Origin: Patescibacteria group bacterium
Lineage (GTDB): Bacteria > Patescibacteriota > Patescibacteriia > Patescibacteriales > GWC2-42-12
DNA: 6,422 bases
Reading direction: 5' to 3'
Assembly (NCBI GenBank): GCA_018827685.1
Contig: JAHJXD010000078.1
Span: 1-6,422 of the forward strand
The notes beneath the pieces were generated by a model that searched no databases, had not been told where the DNA came from, and was given only the letters and a program-made list of their open reading frames with translations. The translations under genes and the position numbers were made by a program. This document shows, piece after piece, positions 1-5,722 of this stretch (its first letter is position 1; each line of letters begins with the position of its first letter).

Positions 1-393
1 ATTAATGCGCCCGCGACCGATAAAGAAAAAGTGGAAGAGGAAAAAGCCACTGTTGAAATCAGAAACGGCACTTGGATAAACGGATTGGCCAGCAAAGCGG
101 CTTTAGACTTAGAAAAGTATGGTTTTGACATAGTACGCATCGGAAACACCAGCCGACAAAATTTTGAAAAATCGGTTATTTATGATTTAACCTATGGTAA
201 AAAAATTCAAGCTTTAACGATTTTAAAAAATAGAACCAACGCTAATGTCGCTTTAGGTATGCCTCAATGGTTAATAAATGATATAGACAAAGAACTGTCA
301 GGCCAAACCAATCCAATACAGCCTGATTTCATCTTAATGCTCGGTCAAGAAGCAGACGAAACCCGTTCCGGTACAGCTAATACAGAACAATAA
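1..393 (+). CDS. LytR_C-domain protein, C-terminal part (5' end outside window)
   Basis: The frame is open from base 1, so this is the 3' part of a longer gene; the GTG at 31 is an internal codon rather than a convincing start. About 130 residues are visible. After a short charged linker the sequence has VEIRNGTWINGLASKAA, then a helix and YGFDIVRIGNTS, then a segment with IYDLTYGKK and a C-terminal strand (PDFILMLG). This order of an NGT..GLA turn, a GF-V-x-GN strand and a late hydrophobic strand is that of the LytR_C domain (LytR/CpsA/Psr C-terminal). The domain often follows an LCP catalytic domain that transfers glycopolymers to the cell wall, but it also occurs alone behind a membrane anchor. 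The catalytic part would lie upstream, so enzymatic function cannot be judged. The tail after the domain is polar. The stop lies 9 bases before der, which suggests co-transcription. Confidence 0.75.
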   Translation: MNAPATDKEKVEEEKATVEIRNGTWINGLASKAALDLEKYGFDIVRIGNTSRQNFEKSVIYDLTYGKKIQALTILKNRTNANVALGMPQWLINDIDKELSGQTNPIQPDFILMLGQEADETRSGTANTEQ

Positions 394-402
394 ATTTTAC
401 CT

Positions 403-1836
403 ATGACAGACACAAAAGACAATGACAAGCCTCTTCCTCTAATCGTTATTTTTGGCCGGGCCAATGTTGGTAAATCAACTTTATTTAATTGCTTAACCGA
501 AAAACATCAAGCTCTAATTTCCAATATCGCCGGCACCACTCGCGATAGCAATATGGGCCAGGTTGATTGGTGCGGACGAAGTTTTGAAATTGTGGATACA
601 GGAGGCATTATTGATTTAAAACATTTAACTAAAAAAGCTTCTAATGCAGACAATATTGCCGATCAGGTACAAAGGCAAGCCAGCCAATATTTAAAGCAAG
701 CCGATTTAGTTATATTTTTAGTTGATAATAAAGCCGGATTACTGCCCCAAGATAAACAGATGGCGCTTTTAATTAAAAAAAATGTTAACGCCAATAAAGT
801 TCTTCTAACAGTTAACAAAGTTGATGCTCCGAAAGATCGTTTAAAAATTTCTGAATTCTATAAATTATCGCTTGGCCAACTTTACCCGGTTTCCGCGGCT
901 AATGGCTCTGGCACTGGAGATTTGCTTGATGTTATAGTTGAAAAGCTCGCAACCCATAACTCGCAACTCGCAACTCGCAACTCAAATACGGATGAGGCTG
1001 AAAAAGAGTTACAAGTTACGAGCGACCAGATACGAGTTTGTATTATTGGTAAACCCAATGTTGGAAAATCAAGTTTACTAAATTCTATACTAGGCTATGA
1101 ACGAGTGATCGTCAGCCCAGAGCCGCATACCACACGCGAACCGCAACATACAAAAATAATTTATCAGGACCAACCCATATTATTAATTGACACGGCTGGC
1201 ATAAGTAAAAATGGCGCAAAAACCAAAGGATTAGAAAAATTCGGTATTGCTAAATCATTAAACGCCTTATCTAAAAGCGATATTGCCTTAATGACAGTTG
1301 ATATTAGCCAGGACATTACCCGCCAAGACGCTAAATTAATTGAGAAAATCGTTGAAGTTCAAAAAAGTTTTATTTTTATTGCCAATAAATGGGATAAAGT
1401 CAAAAAACGGGACACAAAAAAATACACTAATGATCTTTACGGCAAACTGCCTTTTGCTCGCTTCGCGCCTATCCAATTTACTTCGGCTTTAACAGGAGAA
1501 AAAATAAAAAAAATTTTATGCTTAGTCATACAAATCGCTAAAGAAAGAAAATTACAGCTTAGTGATTCTCAGCTGGCGCATTTTCTCGCGCGTATTGTTA
1601 AAATTCATCGACCAGCCAAAGGTAAAGGCGTTAGGCATCCAAGAATTAGAGAATTTACGCAAACCCAAGCCAATCCGCCAAAATTTGAAATGAAAATAGG
1701 CGCTAAAGAAGATCTGCACTTTTCCTATTTACGCTTTATTGAAAATCGTCTGCGCGAAACTTACGGTTTTTTAGGTACTCCGATGTCCGTTAGCGTGGCA
1801 AAAAAGAAAAACGTTCATGGCCTGCATCAAGACTAA
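403..1836 (+). CDS. der: Ribosome-assembly GTPase Der (EngA), two tandem G domains plus KH-like domain
   Basis: Der is an essential double GTPase that acts in 50S subunit maturation in the cytoplasm. The 477-residue product is full length for the family. G domain 1 has the P-loop GRANVGKST (18-26), TTRD (45-48), DTGG (65-68), NKVD (138-141) and SAA (164-166). G domain 2 has GKPNVGKSS (216-224), TTRE (243-246), DTAG (263-266), NKWD (328-331) and SAL (361-363). The C-terminal KH-like domain (about 385-470) keeps the HFSYLRFIENRLRE segment and a GTP turn. Two departures from the usual family sequence are the P-loop GRPNVGKST reading A at residue 20 and the second switch I reading TTRE instead of TTRD. 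The linker between the G domains (about 182-207) is encoded by a 7-base tandem repeat. The ATG at 403 follows the upstream stop by 9 bases and has no Shine-Dalgarno sequence. The identification is very secure. Confidence 0.97.
   Translation: MTDTKDNDKPLPLIVIFGRANVGKSTLFNCLTEKHQALISNIAGTTRDSNMGQVDWCGRSFEIVDTGGIIDLKHLTKKASNADNIADQVQRQASQYLKQADLVIFLVDNKAGLLPQDKQMALLIKKNVNANKVLLTVNKVDAPKDRLKISEFYKLSLGQLYPVSAANGSGTGDLLDVIVEKLATHNSQLATRNSNTDEAEKELQVTSDQIRVCIIGKPNVGKSSLLNSILGYERVIVSPEPHTTREPQHTKIIYQDQPILLIDTAGISKNGAKTKGLEKFGIAKSLNALSKSDIALMTVDISQDITRQDAKLIEKIVEVQKSFIFIANKWDKVKKRDTKKYTNDLYGKLPFARFAPIQFTSALTGEKIKKILCLVIQIAKERKLQLSDSQLAHFLARIVKIHRPAKGKGVRHPRIREFTQTQANPPKFEMKIGAKEDLHFSYLRFIENRLRETYGFLGTPMSVSVAKKKNVHGLHQD
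946..1026 (+). repeat. Heptamer tandem array with imperfect inverted arm, inside the der linker
   Basis: Five 7-base units run from 946 to 980: CTCGCAA, CCCATAA (degenerate), then CTCGCAA three times, with a partial CTC at 981-983. Seven is coprime to three, so the array reads as a 7-residue peptide period (LATHNSQ, LATRNS). After a spacer of about 22 bases, 1006-1026 reads GAGTTAC, AAGTTAC, GAGCGAC, which is a diverged copy of the reverse complement unit GAGTTGC. Aligning 960-983 with 1006-1029 gives 17 of 24 matches to a perfect inverted repeat. The array sits exactly in the poorly conserved hinge between the two GTPase domains, where extra residues should be tolerated. Confidence 0.85.
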
Positions 1837-1860
1837 AACGTATGAGTAAATTAATATATC

Positions 1861-1883
1861 GGGACTGTGGCCGAATCTGTCCC
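1861..1883 (+). repeat. Short imperfect palindrome (stem-loop) between der and valS
   Basis: GGGAC (1861-1865) pairs with GTCCC (1879-1883). A T-T mismatch and one more G-C pair extend the stem, leaving a loop of about nine bases around GGCCG. There is no U-tract after it, so it is not an obvious intrinsic terminator. It ends 15 bases before the valS start codon. Its shape resembles the small GGGAC...GTCCC palindromes dispersed in some bacterial genomes; that comparison is from memory. It could affect valS initiation or be an inert dispersed repeat. Confidence 0.45.
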
Positions 1884-1898
1884 ATGAAATAAAATTTT

Positions 1899-4262
1899 AT
1901 GAATACCGAACCACTGCCAAAACAATATGATCGTGCTGTTGCTGAAAAAAAATGGAGAGACATTTGGAAAAAAGAAAAAACTTTCCAATTTAAAAACAAC
2001 GACAATACGCCGCTTTATATTGTAGATACACCACCGCCGTATGTGTCTGCTGATCATCTGCACGCTGGGCATATTATGTCATATGCGCAAGCAGAATTTA
2101 TTGTACGTTACAAACGTATGTGTGGTTTTAATGTCTTTTATCCAATGGGTTTTGATGATAATGGCTTGCCCACGGAAAGGTTTGTTGAGAAAAAATATAA
2201 AATTGATAAATCAAAAATTACCAGATCGGATTTTATTAAAATTTGTCTTAAAGAAACGGAAATCGGAGCGCAAACTTATAAAAATCTTTGGGATAGTCTT
2301 GGAATTTCTGTCGATTGGACAAAAACATATAGCACAATAGGTCCGCTGGCGACAAAAATTTCCCAGTGGTCTTTGCTGGATTTATACAAAAAAGGCGCCT
2401 TATATAGGAGCGAAGCTCCTGTGCTGTGGTGTCCTTCATGTAAAACTGCGATAGCGCAAGCGGATTTAGAGGACGTCGAGGATGATTCAAAAATAAATCA
2501 TATCGTCTGTTCGAGCGGCAGTGAACAATTAACTATTGCGACTTCTCGTCCTGAATTGCTTCCCGCCTGTGTTGCTCTTTATGTAAATCCCAATGATAAA
2601 CGATACAAACATTTTATCGGTAAAAAAGCAGTTGTCCCTTTGTTTGATTATGAAGTGCCGATTCTTTCGAGCGAAAAAGTAGATATTGAATTTGGCACTG
2701 GCTTGATGATGGTTTGTACATGGGGCGACAAAGAAGATTTAGAAAAGTGGCAAACAGATAAGCTTGCCACCAGGGCATTAATTCGTGAAGACGGACGACT
2801 CAATGAACTTGGCGGAAAATATCAAGGATTAAAAATTGAAGAAGCAAGGGCGAAAATAATTTCCGACCTGCAAAAAAATGGATTCTTGATAAAACAAGAA
2901 GATATTTCTCACACGCTCAACGTCCATGAACGATGCGGTGTTCCAGTTGAATTTATTTTAAGTAAACAGTGGTTTATCAAAATAGCTGACTTTAAAGATA
3001 AATGGTTAGAATACGGAAAAAAACTTAATTGGTATCCAAAAACAAGACAACAGGATTACGATCTTTGGGTAAATTCAATTAAGTGGGATTGGTGCATTTC
3101 TCGACAACGTTATTATGGCGTTCCTTTCCCTGTGTGGTATTGCAAAAATTGTTCTGAACCAATTTTTGCAAGCGAGGAAATGTTACCGGTTAATCCAATG
3201 GAAGATAAACCGCCAGTTTCATCCTGCCTAAAGTGCGGGCACAAAGAAATTGTTCCTGAAAATGATGTTATGGATACATGGGCAACATCATCTGTCACGC
3301 CCTTGATAATTAGAGAACTTATTGCCGACGAAAAAACAAAAATAAAACTTTTTCCAGCAACATTACGTCCAAACGCTTTTGAAATTATCAGGACTTGGGA
3401 TTTCTACACAATTGTTAAAAGCCATTATCACTTCAATAATTTGCCATTTAGAGATGTAATGATTTCTGGACATGGTCTTGACGAACATGGCAGAAAAATC
3501 TCAAAACGTTTGGGTAATTATATTCCCTCTGAAAAACTTCTTGAGGAGTATGGGGCTGACGCCATTCGTTATTGGGCTACGGGAGCAACTCTTGGACAAA
3601 ATCTTCGCTTTAACATTCAAGAAATTAAAAAGGGAAAGAAAACAACAATCAAGCTCTGGAATGTGGCAAGGTTGATTCTGATGAGTTTGGAAGATTTTAA
3701 ATTGACAAAAGTATCTGAAGATTTGGAATTTGCTGATTGCTGGATTGTTCAAGAGTTAAACCAGTCATTAAAAAACGTAAGTATGGCATTTGATAATTAC
3801 TCATATGCCAAAGCGAAAGATGAAATTGATCAATTATTTTGGTCAAAATTTACCGATTACTACTTAGAATTTATAAAATACCGTTTGGCAGCAAGCGATA
3901 ATAAATCAAAAAAAGCAGCAAGATATACACTTACAAAAATATTTCTCGCTATCTTAAAAATGTATGCGCCAATCATGCCATTTATTACCGAGGAGCTATA
4001 CAATCTTATCTACAAAAATTCTGATGGCGAGAAAAGTATTCATCTCTCGGATTGGCCGACTGAAATAACAATCAAAAAAGATAAAGACATTTCTGATTTT
4101 TCGCAGGCGATAACTGCTATTGACGAGATTAGAAAATATAAATCAGAAAAAGGCATGTCTTTAGGTTTTGAGTTGGAAGAATATAAGCTCAATACACCAA
4201 TTGATAAGGATAAATACGGTGACTTTATAAAAAATGCTACAAAGGTTAAAATACTAATGTAG
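1899..4262 (+). CDS. valS: Valyl-tRNA synthetase, compact archaeal-like class I form
   Basis: The enzyme charges tRNA-Val with valine in the cytoplasm and hydrolyses mischarged Thr-tRNA. The 787-residue product is shorter than the roughly 950-residue E. coli type. The Rossmann fold begins with DTPPPYVSADHLHAGH (43-58), where HAGH is the HIGH motif, and continues with GFDDNGLPTER (84-94), typical of the archaeal/rickettsial ValRS branch. The CP1 editing domain contains ATSRPE (214-219) and GTGLMMVCTWGDKED (266-280). Cysteine pairs C178/C181, C415/C418 and C443/C446 suggest zinc knuckles. DVMDTWATSS (456-465) is the CP2 region, and KISKR (533-537) is the KMSKS loop. An anticodon-binding helical domain follows (about 610-720). 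The C-terminal coiled coil of E. coli ValS is absent. Loss by truncation is unlikely, because the anticodon-binding domain is intact and the ORF ends in an ordinary short tail. The ATG at 1899 has no Shine-Dalgarno sequence. Confidence 0.96.
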   Translation: MNTEPLPKQYDRAVAEKKWRDIWKKEKTFQFKNNDNTPLYIVDTPPPYVSADHLHAGHIMSYAQAEFIVRYKRMCGFNVFYPMGFDDNGLPTERFVEKKYKIDKSKITRSDFIKICLKETEIGAQTYKNLWDSLGISVDWTKTYSTIGPLATKISQWSLLDLYKKGALYRSEAPVLWCPSCKTAIAQADLEDVEDDSKINHIVCSSGSEQLTIATSRPELLPACVALYVNPNDKRYKHFIGKKAVVPLFDYEVPILSSEKVDIEFGTGLMMVCTWGDKEDLEKWQTDKLATRALIREDGRLNELGGKYQGLKIEEARAKIISDLQKNGFLIKQEDISHTLNVHERCGVPVEFILSKQWFIKIADFKDKWLEYGKKLNWYPKTRQQDYDLWVNSIKWDWCISRQRYYGVPFPVWYCKNCSEPIFASEEMLPVNPMEDKPPVSSCLKCGHKEIVPENDVMDTWATSSVTPLIIRELIADEKTKIKLFPATLRPNAFEIIRTWDFYTIVKSHYHFNNLPFRDVMISGHGLDEHGRKISKRLGNYIPSEKLLEEYGADAIRYWATGATLGQNLRFNIQEIKKGKKTTIKLWNVARLILMSLEDFKLTKVSEDLEFADCWIVQELNQSLKNVSMAFDNYSYAKAKDEIDQLFWSKFTDYYLEFIKYRLAASDNKSKKAARYTLTKIFLAILKMYAPIMPFITEELYNLIYKNSDGEKSIHLSDWPTEITIKKDKDISDFSQAITAIDEIRKYKSEKGMSLGFELEEYKLNTPIDKDKYGDFIKNATKVKILM

Positions 4263-4289
4263 TTTTTAGTCGGCTGCAAAAATTTTATT

Positions 4290-4493
4290 TTATCTTATCT
4301 CCTGAAAAGTGACAAGTCGGGCGGCAATAGTTTTACCAAGATGCTCGTCTGTAATAAGTCCTTTTTCCACCATAAGGCGTTCCAAAGGAATCTTGCTCTT
4401 TTCCGCTTCTTTTGCCGCCAATATAAAATCAGCCTCCGAGATATGTCCGGGGCCGACCAATAATTCTTTAAGTTTTTCTGTTGTTAATTGCAT
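4290..4493 (-). CDS. MshEN-like N-terminal domain of a PilB/GspE-type ATPase, probably a truncated gene
   Basis: The 67-residue product begins MQLTTEKLKELLVGPGHIS and continues with SKIPLERLMVEKGLITDEHLGKTIAARL. This is the paired pattern LxxLLVxxGxIS ... LxxLxVExGLIxxExLxxxIAxxL of the MshEN (T2SSE N-terminal) domain found at the front of type IV pilus assembly ATPases. A complete PilB/GspE has over 500 residues, with Walker A and B boxes; none of that is present. The match to the family pattern ends near residue 60, followed by VTFQEIR and a TAA stop, and the valS stop lies only 27 bases further on. The rest has therefore been deleted or displaced rather than shifted into another frame. It lies 6 bases after the receiver gene on the same strand, and its ATG directly abuts an octamer repeat. 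It could alternatively be a genuine single-domain protein. Domain assignment is moderately secure; function is unknown. Confidence 0.6.
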   Translation of the reverse strand: MQLTTEKLKELLVGPGHISEADFILAAKEAEKSKIPLERLMVEKGLITDEHLGKTIAARLVTFQEIR

Positions 4494-4515
4494 ACAGCTT
4501 TACAGCTTTACAGCT
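4494..4515. repeat. Octamer array, left arm of a perfect 22-base inverted repeat around the receiver gene
   Basis: The plus strand reads ACAGCTTT twice and then ACAGCT. It is the exact reverse complement of 4887-4908. The minus-strand reading supplies the last codons (A-V-K-L) and the TAA stop of the receiver gene, then runs directly into the ATG of the MshEN-like ORF. Confidence 0.95.
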
Positions 4516-4883
4516 ATATAAAATTTCACTTTTTCCACAACTTCTTTCATTGAAAAATTTGATTTAATCAAATAATCTATTGCGCCAAGCGCTTTGCCTT
4601 TTTTTATATCAGAATCTTGGCCAAGATTAGAAAGAATCGCTACTGGAATTTTTTTTGTTTCACCATTCATTTTTAGTTCCTCTAACACCTCAAATCCGTT
4701 TTTAACCGGCATTATCAAGTCCAACAAAATCAAATCTGGCAGATCTTTTTTAATTTTTTCCAATGCTTCGTTGCCGTCAGAAGCGATAAGCACTTCAAAA
4801 CCAGCGCGCATAAGTCCGTCTTTATACGCGCGAACAATATATTGATCATCTTCAACTAGTAAAATTTTCTTTTTATCAGTCAT
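4500..4883 (-). CDS. Stand-alone CheY-like response regulator receiver domain
   Basis: The 127-residue product is a single receiver domain with no output domain. It starts MTDKKKILLVEDD with the acidic pocket E11-D12-D13. The phosphoacceptor is D55 in DLILLD, followed by MP at 58-59. S85 (AILSNLG) and K107 (DYLIKSNF) complete the conserved switch residues. Such regulators work by phosphorylation-dependent protein-protein contact. The frame is open upstream to 4931, but that extension (MLYCFIVLQLYSF...) is only translated octamer repeat, so the ATG at 4883 is preferred. No Shine-Dalgarno sequence precedes it; the leader is itself repeat. The C-terminal residues AVKL and the stop codon are encoded by another copy of the repeat. 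The partner kinase is not in the window. The upstream membrane coiled-coil gene and downstream MshEN ORF suggest a role in surface-appendage or membrane signalling. Confidence 0.93.
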   Translation of the reverse strand: MTDKKKILLVEDDQYIVRAYKDGLMRAGFEVLIASDGNEALEKIKKDLPDLILLDLIMPVKNGFEVLEELKMNGETKKIPVAILSNLGQDSDIKKGKALGAIDYLIKSNFSMKEVVEKVKFYIAVKL

Positions 4884-4884
4884 A

Positions 4885-4977
4885 AAAGCTGTAAAGCTGT
4901 AAAGCTGTAAAACAATAAAGCAATAAAGCAATAAAACAATAAAGCTGTAGAGCTGTAGAGCTCTTAATACTTAATAC
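4885..4977. repeat. Composite tandem array: ten octamers followed by two heptamers
   Basis: Ten consecutive 8-base units fill 4885-4964: AAAGCTGT three times, AAAACAAT, AAAGCAAT twice, AAAACAAT, AAAGCTGT, AGAGCTGT and AGAGCTCT. The phase then changes to 7, with TTAATAC twice (4964-4970 and 4971-4977). The array fills the whole gap between the membrane coiled-coil gene, whose stop codon shares base 4977, and the receiver ATG at 4883. The units are variants of one AAAGCWRT/AAAACAAT family, so slippage plus divergence is a simple explanation. Positions 4887-4908 form the right arm of the perfect inverted repeat with 4494-4515. Confidence 0.95.
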
Positions 4978-5486
4978 TACGCCCTATTATTGTTCAGACG
5001 CGCGATTTCCTTTTTTAATTCTACCATATTTAACTCCCGTCCAACAGCAACTTTATTAAATCGCTCAAGTTCTAAAAGTTTATTCTGCAAATTTTTCTGC
5101 GATACAATTAATTGCTGATTTGTTGTTTCTAATTGTTTAATAACTGTGTCAAGATTTATAGTTTTCTCCTTTAATTTTTTTTCTATTTCTTTTTGTTTAG
5201 CAATATTTTCTTTTAAAGGTTTGGTTATTCCTCTTTCCTGAAAATAAGCTAACTGAAGAAAAACAAATCCAAGAACTATCCCTAACAATGGAAGAAAAGT
5301 TAAATACTCTGTTATTGACGCAGTCTTTTCTGACATAACTAAAGTAGCTTGATATTCTATTAGTTGTTTTTCAAAATTAGCCTCTCTTGCTTTTTCAATC
5401 TTGATATTAAAATAAAGCCCGGTAATCAAAAGTATTAAGGCTAAACATAAAAAAATAATTGATTTAAAAAATTTAAAATTTATCAT
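4977..5486 (-). CDS. Membrane protein with two transmembrane helices and a cytoplasmic coiled coil; sensor-like, no kinase domain
   Basis: The 169-residue product has a hydrophobic helix near residues 7-27, a short loop of about 33 residues, a second helix near 61-82 and then a charged segment (88-165) rich in K, E, L and Q with coiled-coil spacing. This is the architecture of the sensor half of a histidine kinase or chemoreceptor. Near the end it has ELERFNKVAVGRELNMVELK (139-158), which resembles the coiled linker that joins PAS or membrane modules to histidine kinases in many environmental bacteria. There is no H-box histidine, no ATP-binding domain and no HAMP that I can define, so it cannot phosphorylate by itself. 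It lies just upstream of the receiver gene on the same strand, separated by 93 bases of repeat. A role as membrane scaffold or sensor for that receiver is an inference. The ATG at 5486 has only a weak GGTGG about 12 bases upstream. Confidence 0.8.
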   Translation of the reverse strand: MINFKFFKSIIFLCLALILLITGLYFNIKIEKAREANFEKQLIEYQATLVMSEKTASITEYLTFLPLLGIVLGFVFLQLAYFQERGITKPLKENIAKQKEIEKKLKEKTINLDTVIKQLETTNQQLIVSQKNLQNKLLELERFNKVAVGRELNMVELKKEIARLNNNRA

Positions 5487-5523
5487 AATTTTAATTCCAC
5501 CATCTTCGCATAAAAAATTTATA

Positions 5524-5550
5524 ATTGAGTCGGCTTCGCTCGGGATGACA
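5524..5550. repeat. REP-like fragment
   Basis: The plus strand carries GTCGGCTTCGCTCGGGATGA, a GC-rich island in an AT-rich gap. It resembles the common dispersed element in which a GGCTTCGCTC core is followed by GGGATGACA and preceded by a matching ATCCC arm. Here the left arm is missing (AATTGA instead), so it looks like a decayed half-copy. The assignment comes from recalled similarity only, and no second copy is in the window. Confidence 0.4.
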
Positions 5551-5558
5551 CATACTAT

Positions 5559-5590
5559 TGTTAGTAACTAACATCAAACACAATTTTGTG
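5559..5590. promoter_or_regulatory. Two adjacent small dyads upstream of the membrane coiled-coil gene
   Basis: TGTTAG-TAA-CTAACA (5559-5573) is a perfect 6-base inverted repeat, and CACAA-TT-TTGTG (5579-5590) is a perfect 5-base one directly beside it. They lie about 75-100 bases upstream of the minus-strand start at 5486, a plausible place for an operator. No strong minus-strand promoter could be placed with them, and short dyads are common in AT-rich DNA. Confidence 0.25.
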
Positions 5591-5619
5591 AAGAGTCTCT
5601 TTTTCCACACCTCTATTGA

Positions 5620-5653
5620 TTGACATATTTATGTAGGTTTGATAACATATAAT
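5620..5653 (+). promoter_or_regulatory. Sigma70-type promoter candidate pointing into the hairpin at 5665-5708
   Basis: A perfect -35 TTGACA (5620-5625) is followed after 17 bases by TAACAT (5643-5648), and a perfect TATAAT overlaps this at 5648-5653 with a 22-base spacing. Either -10 would start transcription around 5655-5660. There is no plus-strand gene downstream in the window, only the hairpin, so the transcript would be a short RNA. Confidence 0.45.
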
Positions 5654-5664
5654 TAATACACTAC

Positions 5665-5708
5665 GGAAAAGACCCTTATGGAGTTTTGTCTCTATCGGGG
5701 GCTTTTTC
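5665..5708. terminator. Long hairpin with A-tract and U-tract flanks; bidirectional terminator or small-RNA body
   Basis: The outer stem pairs GGAAAAG (5665-5671) with CTTTTTC (5702-5708, one G-U) and CCC (5673-5675) with a GGG in 5697-5701. The inner stem pairs ATGGAG (5678-5683) with CTCTAT (5690-5695) around a TTTTGT loop. The U-rich end on each strand fits a two-way intrinsic terminator. It lies just after the truncated NYN gene (minus strand) and just after the plus-strand promoter candidate at 5620-5653, and could serve either. Confidence 0.6.
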
Positions 5709-5722
5709 ATTTTGGGCAAATT

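Noticed and set aside
1790..2072. Overlapping minus-strand ORFs around the valS start
   Set aside because: They are antisense shadows of der and valS with low-complexity Phe/Ser-rich translations and no recognisable domain.
4263..4320. Frameshift that would restore a full PilB after the MshEN domain
   Set aside because: Both alternative minus-strand frames after residue 60 lack family sequence, and valS occupies the DNA immediately beyond.
4494..4908. Insertion sequence around the receiver gene
   Set aside because: The inverted arms have no target duplication that I can see and enclose a receiver rather than a transposase.
4884..4931. N-terminal extension of the receiver (MLYCFIVLQLYSFTAF)
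   Set aside because: It is only the octamer array read in frame; the receiver fold begins at MTDKKKILLVEDD.
4494..4977. CRISPR-like array
   Set aside because: Units are 7-8 bases and directly adjacent, with no spacers and no cas genes.
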